A stretch of 51,006 nucleotides of DNA, taken from positions 1-51,006 of the forward strand of contig JAHWKW010000020.1 of NCBI GenBank assembly GCA_019347675.1, written 5' to 3'. The position numbers and the translations under genes were made by a program. The notes under the pieces were generated by a model. It was not told the DNA's origin. It worked only from the letters and a program-made list of their open reading frames with translations, and searched no databases. The stretch's first letter is position 1, and every line of letters starts with the position of its first letter. Shown here piece by piece: positions 35,724-44,323 of this stretch. Origin of the DNA: Actinomycetota bacterium (GTDB taxonomy: Bacteria > Actinomycetota > Nitriliruptoria > Nitriliruptorales > JAHWKO01).

Positions 35724-35853
35724 CTCCCATCCGGACTCTCACCGTCGGCTCCGGGATCGCACCGGATCCACCACCGCGTGGTGCGGGGGTCGCGGGCTGT
35801 GACCGCCGGTCGGGTCGCCTCGCGCCAGCGGGCCGAGGCCCCTCCCCTGGAGG
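35724..35853 (-). ncRNA. FMN riboswitch (RFN element)
   Basis: The minus strand shows the conserved FMN-aptamer blocks in order: GAGGGGCCTCGG at the 5' side, CGACCCGACCGGCGGTCACA then GCCCGCGA in the middle, then GATCCGGT, CCGGAGCCGACGGTGAGAGT and CCGGATGGGAG at the 3' side. It lies 90 nt upstream of ribD and should switch off ribDEBAH(-hisG) when FMN binds. Boundaries are approximate. Confidence 0.93.
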
Positions 35854-35923
35854 CGCGTCCCGGCATCACCGGGACACCCGGAGCCTACCAGCGGGGCGCC
35901 AGCACCCCCCGCGCGCGGCGGGA

Positions 35924-37225
35924 TCAGCCGCGACGGACGAACGTGGCGTGGTACATGCCGTCGGTGCCGTGGTGTGGCCACAGCTGCGTCTGCTCGACCA
36001 GCTCGAACGAGCGGTGCCGGGCGAGGAACCGGGCGGTCACCTCCTCGGTCTCCACCACGGTCCAGGTGCACGCTGCGTACGTCAGCGACCCCGCGGGCGC
36101 GACGTGCGCCGCAGCGCCCTGCAACAGCCGGCTCTGCAGGTCCGCCAGTTCCCGGAGTTCGTGGGGGCCGCGCCGCCAGCGGACCTCGGGGCGTCGCCGG
36201 CCCGTCCCCAGCCCGGTGCAGGGCGCGTCGACCAGGACGACGTCGAACTCGCCATCGACCGGAGGGTCGGTCGCGTCACCCACGCGGACGTCGATGTCCA
36301 CCCCCACCCGCGCGGCCGCTTCGCGGATCAGTGCCGCACGGTGGGGGTACAGCTCGACCGCGATCACGCTCCCGCCCGGGGCGACGAGCGACGCCAGGTG
36401 CGTGGCTTTCCCCCCGGGTCCGGCGCAGAGGTCCAAGACCCGGGCGCCGGGAACGGCACCGGTGGCGTGGGCGACGCGCATGGACGCCGCGTCCTGGGGG
36501 ACCGCCCGCCCGTCGGCGACGGCCGCCAGTCGGCGGGGGTCACCGCCGGGCGCGCGCACCGCCTCGGGGGCGTGCTCGTCGGCGACCGCGTCGATCCCGG
36601 CGTCGCGCAGTTCGTCCACGAGCGCATCGCGGTCCCCGGTGGCGCGCAGGGTCAGTCCGGGTGGGACGTTGTCGGCTTCGAGCGCTGCCTGCGCTTGGGC
36701 GCCGAGGCGGCGGTGGAGGTCCTCGACGATCCAGCGCGGGTGGGCGGTGTGCAACACCAGCCAACCGACCGCGTCCTCGTCGGGGTTCGGCCACGGCAAC
36801 TCGTCGCGGCGCCGGGCCAACGCCCGGAGCACGCCGTTCACGAAGCCGCCCGCCGCCGTCGCACGACGGCGGGGGACGGCCGCGCGGGCGAGCCGAACGG
36901 CCGTGTCGACCGCTGCGCGGGTGGGGACACCGGAGCGCAGGATCTGCAGCGCCCCCAGCCGCAGGATCCGCCGCAGGCTGGGTTCGACGTCGCCTAGGTC
37001 CCGGTCGAGGACGTGCTGCAGCGCCCAGTCCAGCGTTCCCTGCCACCGCAGCGTGTCGTAGGCCAGGTAGCTCGCGAACGCCCGATCGCGCGCACCGTCG
37101 AGGTGATCGATCACGGCGGGGACAGCCAACGTGCTGTAGGCGTCGCGCTCGTCGACCGCTGCGATCGCCTGCAGCGCGGCCCGCCGGGCGGCCAGGCCGG
37201 TGGGCGGGGCGTCGAGGTCGGCCAT
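35924..37225 (-). CDS. rsmB: 16S rRNA m5C967 methyltransferase with NusB-like domain
   Basis: 433 residues. The N-terminal NusB-like RNA-binding domain (about 10-145) is followed by a Rossmann methyltransferase with the SAM motif VLDLCAGPGGKATHLA and the motif IV cysteine in VDAPCTGLGT. The catalytic cysteine of motif VI is in LTYAACTWT. It directly follows fmt, the usual actinobacterial order, and its product methylates C967. Confidence 0.93.
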   Translation of the reverse strand: MADLDAPPTGLAARRAALQAIAAVDERDAYSTLAVPAVIDHLDGARDRAFASYLAYDTLRWQGTLDWALQHVLDRDLGDVEPSLRRILRLGALQILRSGVPTRAAVDTAVRLARAAVPRRRATAAGGFVNGVLRALARRRDELPWPNPDEDAVGWLVLHTAHPRWIVEDLHRRLGAQAQAALEADNVPPGLTLRATGDRDALVDELRDAGIDAVADEHAPEAVRAPGGDPRRLAAVADGRAVPQDAASMRVAHATGAVPGARVLDLCAGPGGKATHLASLVAPGGSVIAVELYPHRAALIREAAARVGVDIDVRVGDATDPPVDGEFDVVLVDAPCTGLGTGRRRPEVRWRRGPHELRELADLQSRLLQGAAAHVAPAGSLTYAACTWTVVETEEVTARFLARHRSFELVEQTQLWPHHGTDGMYHATFVRRG

Positions 37226-37227
37226 CG

Positions 37228-38178
37228 CTAGCGCTCGTCCCCGAGCCGTTCACCGGGTTGGGGACGGTAGCCGTTGACAAACGCGCCGCCCGACATGGCG
37301 ACCTTCCCGGCTGGCTGCACCTCGGCGAGCACGACCGCGCGATCGCCGGTTGCCACGACCGGCCCGAGCGCGTCGGTCCCCAGCACCGTCCCCGGTGGTC
37401 CGCCGCCCTGTGCCGGATGCGCCCGCCAGATCTTGAGCCGCTGGCCCCGGAACGTCGTGTGCGCGCCGGGCGCCGGGTTGGCGCTGCGCACCAGGTCGAT
37501 GACCGACCGGGCCGGCGACGACCAGTCGATGCGGACGTCTTCGGGCGTGATCCGCGCCGCGTACGTCACGCCGTCGTCGCGCTGGGGCTGCGGCTCGACG
37601 CCCTGCACGAGCTGGCGGATGCTGTCAACCAGGACCGGAGCGCCGATCACGGCCAGGCGCTCCAGCAGCTCCCCGGCGGTCTCGTCGCGGGCGATGTCGA
37701 CCTGGAGCTGCTGCAGGATCGGGCCGGTGTCCATCCCGACGTCGATCACGAACGTGGTGATCCCCGTGGTGTGGTCCCCGGCGCGGATGGCGTGCTGCAC
37801 CGGCGCCGCGCCGCGCCAGCGTGGCAGCAACGAGAAGTGCAGGTTGACGTAGCCGTGACGGGGGGCCTCCAACACGTCGGTGGGGAGGATCACGCCGTAC
37901 GCGACGACCGCGACCGCGTCCGGGGACAGCGAGTGGAGCCGGTCGAGGATGTCACGTGGCCAGTGCGGCTGCAGCACCGTGATGCCGCGTTCCTGCGCCG
38001 CGACCTTCACCGGTGGAGGCACCGGTGACCGCGTCCGGCCGCGGGGACGGTCGGGGTTGGTGACGGCAGCGACCACGTCGACGTCGTCGGCGCCGTGCAG
38101 GGCAGCCAGCGACGGGACCGCGACATCCGGCGTACCGAAGAACGCGACCCGGATCCGGTCGTCTCCGGCCACGGTCAC
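37228..38178 (-). CDS. fmt: methionyl-tRNA formyltransferase
   Basis: 316 residues. FFGTPDVAVPSLAAL at the N-terminus, NLHFSLLPRWRGAAPVQHAI with the formyl-donor site, and TGITTFVIDVGMDTGPILQQ. Formylates initiator Met-tRNA. Overlaps def by 4 nt and ends 2 nt before the rsmB start. Confidence 0.97.
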   Translation of the reverse strand: MTVAGDDRIRVAFFGTPDVAVPSLAALHGADDVDVVAAVTNPDRPRGRTRSPVPPPVKVAAQERGITVLQPHWPRDILDRLHSLSPDAVAVVAYGVILPTDVLEAPRHGYVNLHFSLLPRWRGAAPVQHAIRAGDHTTGITTFVIDVGMDTGPILQQLQVDIARDETAGELLERLAVIGAPVLVDSIRQLVQGVEPQPQRDDGVTYAARITPEDVRIDWSSPARSVIDLVRSANPAPGAHTTFRGQRLKIWRAHPAQGGGPPGTVLGTDALGPVVATGDRAVVLAEVQPAGKVAMSGGAFVNGYRPQPGERLGDER

Positions 38179-38726
38179 CCCGGCCGGCGCCCCAGCAGGA
38201 ACCCCCGCGGCTGCGGGGCGGGATCGTCCAGACCCTGCTGCAGCCGGTACTCACGCATGCGCTTCATCGCTTCGTTGCGATCGTGGCGCGCGAGGTGGTC
38301 GATGAACAGCACCCCGTTGAGGTGGTCGATCTCGTGAACGAACACCCGGGCGAGGAAACCCTCGAACTCGTCGAGGTGCTCGTCCCCGTGCACGTCCTGG
38401 TACCGGCAACGCACCCGCAACGGCCGCTCCAGCGGGTAGAACAGGCCGGGGAAGGACAGGCAGCCCTCGTCGCCCTCCTGCACCTCGGCGGAGGTCTCCT
38501 CCACGGCCGGGTTGACCACCGCACCGTGGTCGTCCTCCGTGGTCCACGTGAACAGTCGCTTGAGCACGCCGACCTGGTTGGCTGCCAGCCCCGAGCCGGC
38601 CGCCTCGCGCATCGTCTCGAGCATGTCGTCGGCGAGGCGCCGCAGTCGGTCGTCGAAGTCGACGACCTGCCGCGCACGCTGGCGCAGCACCGGGTCGCCG
38701 AAGATCCGGATCGGGAGGGTCGCCAT
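38175..38726 (-). CDS. def: peptide deformylase
   Basis: 183 residues from ATG 38726. Three motifs are intact: GSGLAANQVGV, EGCLSFPG (zinc Cys) and HEIDHLNG (zinc His and catalytic Glu). Removes the formyl group added through Fmt, whose gene follows it. Confidence 0.97.
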   Translation of the reverse strand: MATLPIRIFGDPVLRQRARQVVDFDDRLRRLADDMLETMREAAGSGLAANQVGVLKRLFTWTTEDDHGAVVNPAVEETSAEVQEGDEGCLSFPGLFYPLERPLRVRCRYQDVHGDEHLDEFEGFLARVFVHEIDHLNGVLFIDHLARHDRNEAMKRMREYRLQQGLDDPAPQPRGFLLGRRPG

Positions 38727-38847
38727 CGGGCGCAGGGTACGCGATGAACCCGCCCCGGCCTCGGTCAGCGCGCGATGGACCCGCCCCGGCCTCGGGCACG
38801 CCTCACCGGCACCGACACGACTCACCGACGTCTCAGAGGGCCCCGAC

Positions 38848-40812
38848 TCACAGGACGTCGACCGGGTCGACGTCGACGCGGACGTCGCGACCGTCTCGGC
38901 TCCACGCCACCTGCAGCGGCCGCAGTGCGGCCAGGGTCGCCGTCCGGTCGGCGCACTTGATCAGCAGAGCGGCACGCTCCCCGGCGGGGCGCGGGCCCAG
39001 CACCTCGTCCCCGTCGGGGAGCGCGCGCGACAGGTCGGCGACGACCTTCTCCCCTGTCCCGGCCACATCCAGGCGCACGGCATGGGCCACCGGCGGGAAG
39101 CGCAGCTCCGCGCGCCGGTCGGCCTCGTCCCGCCAGAACGCGCCCGGGTCCCAGGCCACCAGTGCCCGCACCGCGTGGTGGGTCGGGTCGCGGGTCTGCA
39201 CCACCACGGCCGCATCGGGGACCAACCGGCTGCGTCCGCGACTCCCCGCCACGGTGGCCTCGGCGGCACGCGGCACCCACGACGCCACACGCAGCGCGAG
39301 CCGCAGCGCGTCCTCGGCCGCGTCGAGCGACGGACGACGCAGCTGCCCGTCGAGGTCGGGGAGCACCACGGCCCCGACCGGGCCGGGCGGATCCAGGTGG
39401 GCCGAACCGCGGGTCATGACCACGGTGGCGGGCGGGGGCGGGGCAGGCTGGGCGTAGCCCTCGAGGACGGCGACGGTGGTGCCGCGCAGCGTCCGGCGCA
39501 GCTCTCCGCCGAGGCGCTCCGCGCCGGCGGCGAGCGGGGCGAAGCGCGCAGCGCCGCACTGGTCGCACAGCGGGCGGTCCGGGCGGCTCCACCCGCACCC
39601 CTCACAGGCCACGCCGCGGTGATCGGCCGCCAGCGACGAGTCGCACCGGGGGCAGGCCAAGCGGGCCCCGCACGCGGTGCACACCAGCGCCCGCCCCTCG
39701 CCGCGTCGGGCGGCGAGGACCACCCCGTACCTGCCGCCGGCCACGGCGCGGCGCAGTGCCGTCAGGGCCGGCGTCCCGAGACGGCCCCGTGAACGAGGAT
39801 CGGAACGGTCGTCGACGTGCACGACCGGGGCGGCGGCGCGCTCGGCGCCACGGGCGGGGACCACCGGGGTGAGGCGACGCTCGGACAGCAGACGCCACGA
39901 CGCCGCGCTGGGGACCGTCCCGACCAGCAGGGCGGCAGCGCCAGCCCGCCGAGCACGCTCCAGCGCGACCTCCCGGGCGTGGTGCCGCGGGGAGCGGCGC
40001 TCCTTCAGCGCCGGGTTTGACTCGTCGACGACGACCACCAGGCCGAGGCGCTCGACCGGCCACAACGCGACCCGGCGCTCGCCCACCACCACCCGGGCCG
40101 CGCCACACCGCCCCGCCAGCCATGCGCGGTAGACGCGGCGCGCCCCGCTGGCTCCGCGGACGTCGACGGTGACGTCGGGGAAGGCCGCGACGACCGCGTC
40201 GGCAGCCGCAGAGACCGGCTCGGCGACCACCAGGAGCACGTCGCGGCCCCCGGCCAGGGTCGCGCCCGCGAGCTCGGTCAGGCGTGCGCCGAGGTCCTCC
40301 GACGGCAGCGGCCGCCAGTAGAAGGCGCCCGCGCCGGCTGCGGCGGCGGCGTGCACGGCGTACCCAGCCGGCGCGTAGGGCTCCCACGCCGCGGTGTCCG
40401 GCGACCGCGGCAGCGGATCGGCGGGGCGCGGTGCCGCGCCGGGCGGGTACCAGCCGTCGGATCCGGCTCGACGCTCCACGTCGCCGACACGGTCGGGCAG
40501 GGCGTGGCGGACCACGTCGGCGAGCGGGGCGGCGAAACGCTCCGCGGCCCAACGCAGCAGCGCCAGGTCCTCGGCCGCCACCCACGCGTGGGTGCCCAGC
40601 ACGCGGCGCACGTCTCGCAGCCGTTCGGGTGCGACGTCGGTGGCCTCGGTCAGCTCGACGACGAGCCCACGGACCCGTCGGCCGGCAAAGACGACCTCGA
40701 CCCGGGATCCCACCTGCACGACGACGTCCGGCCCGACGCGGTAGTCGAACAGCCGGTCGAGGTGGATGGGGGCGACCTCGACGACGACACGGGCGATCCG
40801 GGGGGTGCTCAT
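38848..40812 (-). CDS. priA: PriA-family primosomal protein lacking helicase motifs
   Basis: 654 residues. The N-terminal DNA-binding domain includes VAPIHLDRLFDYRVGP and VQVGSRVEVVFAGRRVRGLV. The zinc-binding cysteines are present (CTACGARLACPRCDSS, then CEGCGW and CDQCG). No Walker A (GxTGSGKT) or DEAH motif is seen: the Walker region reads AAAAAGAGAFYWRPLPSEDL and the box II region VVVDESNPALKE. Loss of helicase motifs is typical of actinobacterial PriA, so it may only recognise forks. It follows metK by 62 nt. Confidence 0.9.
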   Translation of the reverse strand: MSTPRIARVVVEVAPIHLDRLFDYRVGPDVVVQVGSRVEVVFAGRRVRGLVVELTEATDVAPERLRDVRRVLGTHAWVAAEDLALLRWAAERFAAPLADVVRHALPDRVGDVERRAGSDGWYPPGAAPRPADPLPRSPDTAAWEPYAPAGYAVHAAAAAGAGAFYWRPLPSEDLGARLTELAGATLAGGRDVLLVVAEPVSAAADAVVAAFPDVTVDVRGASGARRVYRAWLAGRCGAARVVVGERRVALWPVERLGLVVVVDESNPALKERRSPRHHAREVALERARRAGAAALLVGTVPSAASWRLLSERRLTPVVPARGAERAAAPVVHVDDRSDPRSRGRLGTPALTALRRAVAGGRYGVVLAARRGEGRALVCTACGARLACPRCDSSLAADHRGVACEGCGWSRPDRPLCDQCGAARFAPLAAGAERLGGELRRTLRGTTVAVLEGYAQPAPPPPATVVMTRGSAHLDPPGPVGAVVLPDLDGQLRRPSLDAAEDALRLALRVASWVPRAAEATVAGSRGRSRLVPDAAVVVQTRDPTHHAVRALVAWDPGAFWRDEADRRAELRFPPVAHAVRLDVAGTGEKVVADLSRALPDGDEVLGPRPAGERAALLIKCADRTATLAALRPLQVAWSRDGRDVRVDVDPVDVL

Positions 40813-40874
40813 GCGCCCCGGCGCGTCATGCGGCGCGCCGCCTCACCGTGCGACGGCTTCACCGCTCCGACGCG

Positions 40875-42065
40875 TCACACGCCGACCGCGACCCGCAGGT
40901 GGTCGGCCCGGTCGGTGTTCTCCCAGGTGAACACCGCGCCGGTCCGGCCGAAGTGGCCGTAGGCCGCAGTGGCCTGGAAGATCGGCCGTCGCAGGTCCAG
41001 GTCGCGGATGATCGCCGCCGGCCGGAGGTCGAACGTCTCGCGGATCCCCTTCAGGATGTGGTCGGGGTCTGCCTGCTCCGTCCCGAACGTCTCGATCATC
41101 AGCGAAACCGGGTGGGCGACCCCGATGGCGTAGGCGACCTGCAGCTCGCAGCGCTCCGCGAGACCAGCGGCGACCACGGTCTTGGCGACCCAGCGTGCGG
41201 CGTAGGCACCCGACCGGTCGACCTTGGTCGGGTCCTTCCCACTGAACGCTCCCCCGCCGTGGCGGGCGGACCCGCCGTAGGTGTCCACGATGATCTTCCG
41301 CCCGGTCAGCCCCGCGTCTGCGTGGGGACCCCCGAGCTCGAAGCGTCCGGTGGGGTTGACCAGGAGGCGCATGTCGGCGGTGTCGACGTCGTCGGGGAGG
41401 AGCGGCTTGATGACGAGCTCCTCGAGGTCGGGGCGGAGCAGCGTGTCGAGGTCGATCTCGGGGCGGTGCTGGGCGGAGATCAGCACCGTGTCGATGGCGA
41501 CCGGGCGATGGTCCTCGTAGGCGACGGTGACCTGCGTCTTCCCGTCGGGTCGCAGGTAGGGGATCTCGCCGACCTTGCGCACGGCCGCCAGCCGCTGCGC
41601 CAGCCGGTGCGCGAGGTGGATCGGGAGCGGCATCAACTCGTCGGTCTCGGTGCAGGCGAAGCCGAACATCATGCCCTGGTCACCGGCGCCGAGCTGGTCG
41701 AGCTCGTCGTGGGAGGTCTCGCGGGCCTCCTGCGCCCGGTCGACGCCCTGGGCGATATCCGGTGACTGCTCGTCGATCGCGACCGAGACCCCGCAGGTGT
41801 TCCCGTCGAAGCCGGCGTCGTGGTGGTCGTACCCGATGCCGATGATGGTGTCGCGCACGATACGGGGGATGTCGGCGTAGCAGTTGGTGGAGATCTCGCC
41901 GGCAACGAAGACCTGCCCGGTGGTCATCAGCGTCTCGCACGCGACTCGCCCGGCCGGATCGTTGGCCAGGATCGCGTCGAGGACACCATCGGAGATCTGG
42001 TCGGCGAGCTTGTCGGGGTGGCCCTCGGTGACCGACTCGGACGTGAAGAGGGTCCTTCGCGGCAC
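40875..42065 (-). CDS. metK: S-adenosylmethionine synthetase
   Basis: 396 residues. [19 protein letters not shown] at the N-terminus, [12 protein letters not shown], and [20 protein letters not shown]. Makes SAM from methionine and ATP. No SAM riboswitch is visible in the short spacer upstream (42066-42121). Confidence 0.98.
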   Translation of the reverse strand: MPRRTLFTSESVTEGHPDKLADQISDGVLDAILANDPAGRVACETLMTTGQVFVAGEISTNCYADIPRIVRDTIIGIGYDHHDAGFDGNTCGVSVAIDEQSPDIAQGVDRAQEARETSHDELDQLGAGDQGMMFGFACTETDELMPLPIHLAHRLAQRLAAVRKVGEIPYLRPDGKTQVTVAYEDHRPVAIDTVLISAQHRPEIDLDTLLRPDLEELVIKPLLPDDVDTADMRLLVNPTGRFELGGPHADAGLTGRKIIVDTYGGSARHGGGAFSGKDPTKVDRSGAYAARWVAKTVVAAGLAERCELQVAYAIGVAHPVSLMIETFGTEQADPDHILKGIRETFDLRPAAIIRDLDLRRPIFQATAAYGHFGRTGAVFTWENTDRADHLRVAVGV

Positions 42066-42121
42066 GGCGGCGCTCCTGCTCGAGGTGGTGAGTTCGGACG
42101 GCGGGGTGATCGGCGTGGAGG

Positions 42122-43387
42122 TTAGCCCAGCAGGTCGCCGATCTCGTCCCAGAGGTGAGCGGCGATCTCCTCCTTGCTTCCCAGCGGGAGCTCGACCCGC
42201 CGCCCGTCGCGTCCCAACACCAGCACCCGGTTGGTGGCGACCTCGAAGCCGGCGTCCGCGGCGCTGATGTCGTTCACTGCCATGAGGTCGACACGCTTGT
42301 CTGCGAGCTTCTCCCGCCCGTACCGCTCCGGGTCTTTCGTTTCGGCGGCGAAGCCGACGAGGACCGGCGGGCCGTGCCCGTCACGGCGGGCGCCGAGTTC
42401 TGCGAGGATGTCGGGGTTGCGCTCCAGGGCGATGTCCGGCGTGCCGGCGGACTTCTTGAGCTTGGTTGCGGCAGCCTGCGCGGGGCGGAAGTCGGCGACG
42501 GCGGCTGCCTTCACGATGACGTCAGCGTCGTCCGCGAGAGACAGGACGACGTCGTGCATGTCGCGGGCCGACACGACGTCGTGACGGGTGACCCCAGGGG
42601 GGGTCGGGAGCTGGACCGGGCCAGCCACCAGGTGCACCCGGGCGCCCCGTCGGGCGGCCTCACCGGCCAGAGCGAACCCCATACGCCCCGACGAGCGGTT
42701 GCTGATGAACCGCACCGGATCGAGGTGCTCGCGGGTGGGGCCGGCGGTCACCACCACCGACCGCCCGGCCAGCGACCCGGCCGGCGCGAGCAGGCGAGCC
42801 AGTGCCGCGATGATCGCCTCGGGTTCGGCCATGCGACCCTCGCCGACGTCCCCCCCGGCGAGCTCGCCCTCCTCGGGACCGACCAGGTGCATGCCCCGGT
42901 GACGGAGCGTGTCGAGGTTGGCCTGGGTGGCCGGGTGTTCCCACATCTCGGTGTGCATGGCCGGGGCCAGCAGCACCGGGCAGGTGACCATCAGCAACAC
43001 GTTGGTCAGGAGGTCGTCGGCCAGGCCGTGGGACAGGCGAGCCAGCAGATGGGCGGTGGCGGGAGCCACGACGACCGCGTCGGCACGGCGGGCGACGTGG
43101 ATGTGGGGCGCTTGGCGGGGCGCCTCGGCGTCGGATGAGGTCTCGAGCTCTGCCCACAGATCGCGGTGGGCGGGGCGGCCGGTGATGCCAGCGAACGTGG
43201 CTGCCCCGACGAAGCGGCTGGCAGCGCCGGTCAGCACGACGTCGACGGCGGCACCAGCTCGCACCAGCAGGCGGGCGACCAGCGCGGCCTTGTACGCAGC
43301 GATCCCGCCGGTAACGCCCAGGAGGACCCGGGCGTGCGCCAGGGCGGGCGGCCCCTCGGAGCCGGCCTCGGCGCGCGGGGCCGGCAC
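42122..43387 (-). CDS. coaBC: bifunctional phosphopantothenoylcysteine decarboxylase/phosphopantothenate-cysteine ligase
   Basis: 421 residues from GTG 43387, four nt after the rpoZ stop. CoaC half: [11 protein letters not shown], the [14 protein letters not shown] active-site loop and EGRMAEP. CoaB half: [20 protein letters not shown] and [10 protein letters not shown]. Catalyses two steps of coenzyme A synthesis. A longer frame upstream would overlap rpoZ fully and is rejected. Confidence 0.95.
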   Translation of the reverse strand: MPAPRAEAGSEGPPALAHARVLLGVTGGIAAYKAALVARLLVRAGAAVDVVLTGAASRFVGAATFAGITGRPAHRDLWAELETSSDAEAPRQAPHIHVARRADAVVVAPATAHLLARLSHGLADDLLTNVLLMVTCPVLLAPAMHTEMWEHPATQANLDTLRHRGMHLVGPEEGELAGGDVGEGRMAEPEAIIAALARLLAPAGSLAGRSVVVTAGPTREHLDPVRFISNRSSGRMGFALAGEAARRGARVHLVAGPVQLPTPPGVTRHDVVSARDMHDVVLSLADDADVIVKAAAVADFRPAQAAATKLKKSAGTPDIALERNPDILAELGARRDGHGPPVLVGFAAETKDPERYGREKLADKRVDLMAVNDISAADAGFEVATNRVLVLGRDGRRVELPLGSKEEIAAHLWDEIGDLLG

Positions 43388-43391
43388 CGTC

Positions 43392-43721
43392 CTAGCCCTG
43401 GCTGTCCTCGCCGGGGACGTCCTCGCGGGCGATGTCCCCGCCGGCCGCGTCCTCGTCGATGAACGCCAGGGGATCCTCGACCGCCGCCTGCTCGTCCGGC
43501 CAGCGCGGCTCGACCTTCGCCTCAGCGATCTCCTGTAGGGCGATCGACAGCGGCTTGTTCGACTCGGTCGACACCAGAGGCGGAACGTGCTGGCCGAGGC
43601 CCTCGCCGAGCTGTGCGTAGTAGTCGTTGATCTCGCGGGCACGCTTGGCCGCCAGGTGGACCAGCGTGAACCGGCTGTCGACCTTGTCGATCAAGTCGTC
43701 GATGCGAGTGATGGCGATCAC
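43392..43721 (-). CDS. rpoZ: DNA-directed RNA polymerase omega subunit
   Basis: 109 residues from GTG 43721: [20 protein letters not shown], followed by [18 protein letters not shown] and [15 protein letters not shown], the omega core. The C-terminal 35 residues are an acidic tail ([20 protein letters not shown]). The start is not certain; no good Shine-Dalgarno precedes it. An extension further upstream runs antisense to the divergent + strand gene. Confidence 0.9.
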   Translation of the reverse strand: MIAITRIDDLIDKVDSRFTLVHLAAKRAREINDYYAQLGEGLGQHVPPLVSTESNKPLSIALQEIAEAKVEPRWPDEQAAVEDPLAFIDEDAAGGDIAREDVPGEDSQG

Positions 43722-43776
43722 CTCGGCGTGGGGGTCGACCTGAAGGGTAGCGTCGCCACCACGTCGTTGCGAAGGG

Positions 43777-44250
43777 ATGGCAATGCTGGCCAAGCAGCTC
43801 TCCAAGGAGTTCCTGAGCCTGCTCCGGGAACGCGCCTCGGAGTTCATGCGTGATGCCGAGGCAGTGACCGGGGCCGTGGCGGGCCTGTCGATCCCCACCC
43901 ACCGGTGGGAACCGCTGACCAGCTGCCCGGACGCCGGTGTGGACGTCGACTGGGAGGCGGTCGACAACACGTTCGTGCTGTGGATGGAGAACGAGGAGCT
44001 CCGGTTCGCGCTGCACCGCCCTGACGGTGAGGACGGTGCGGACCTCGAGGTCCGGGTGATCCAGCCGTGCCCGAGCTGTGGTGAGCATGTGCCTTTCGAT
44101 CCGCAGGTTGAAGGCCGTGAGAGCGCCGGGAGATCGTTGGTTGCGGGACGTCCGTGGCGCTACCACCATTGCGCCCCGGCCGTCATGGCGCCCCGACCCT
44201 CGACACCGGACTGGCGGCGGCACACACCCGCTGGGACACCCCCCGGCTGA
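43777..44250 (+). CDS. hypothetical protein with CPSC motif
   Basis: 157 residues from ATG 43777; ATG 43783 has a better-spaced GAAGGG. It has two amphipathic N-terminal helices, an acidic middle ([20 protein letters not shown]), then [18 protein letters not shown] (Cys98, Cys101) and a later HHC that could complete a metal site. I recognise no family. Divergent from rpoZ across 55 nt and convergent with the large phosphatase gene. Composition and the Cys pair support a real gene. Confidence 0.6.
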   Translation: MAMLAKQLSKEFLSLLRERASEFMRDAEAVTGAVAGLSIPTHRWEPLTSCPDAGVDVDWEAVDNTFVLWMENEELRFALHRPDGEDGADLEVRVIQPCPSCGEHVPFDPQVEGRESAGRSLVAGRPWRYHHCAPAVMAPRPSTPDWRRHTPAGTPPG

Positions 44251-44323
44251 TGTGGGTCAGTGACGGTGGCCAGCGGCACCCGATCGGAGTCCGCGTGGCT
44301 GCAGAAGTGAGACGTCGCGACGG

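Noticed and set aside
32607-37061. A 1484-codon open frame on the plus strand opposite the rib genes, rsmB and neighbours
   Set aside because: It runs antisense to six clearly recognisable genes; at this GC content stops are rare in shadow frames, and the translation is Arg/Gly/Asp-rich without any family motif.
42066-42121. SAM riboswitch upstream of metK
   Set aside because: The 56-nt spacer after coaBC is too short and shows no SAM-aptamer blocks.
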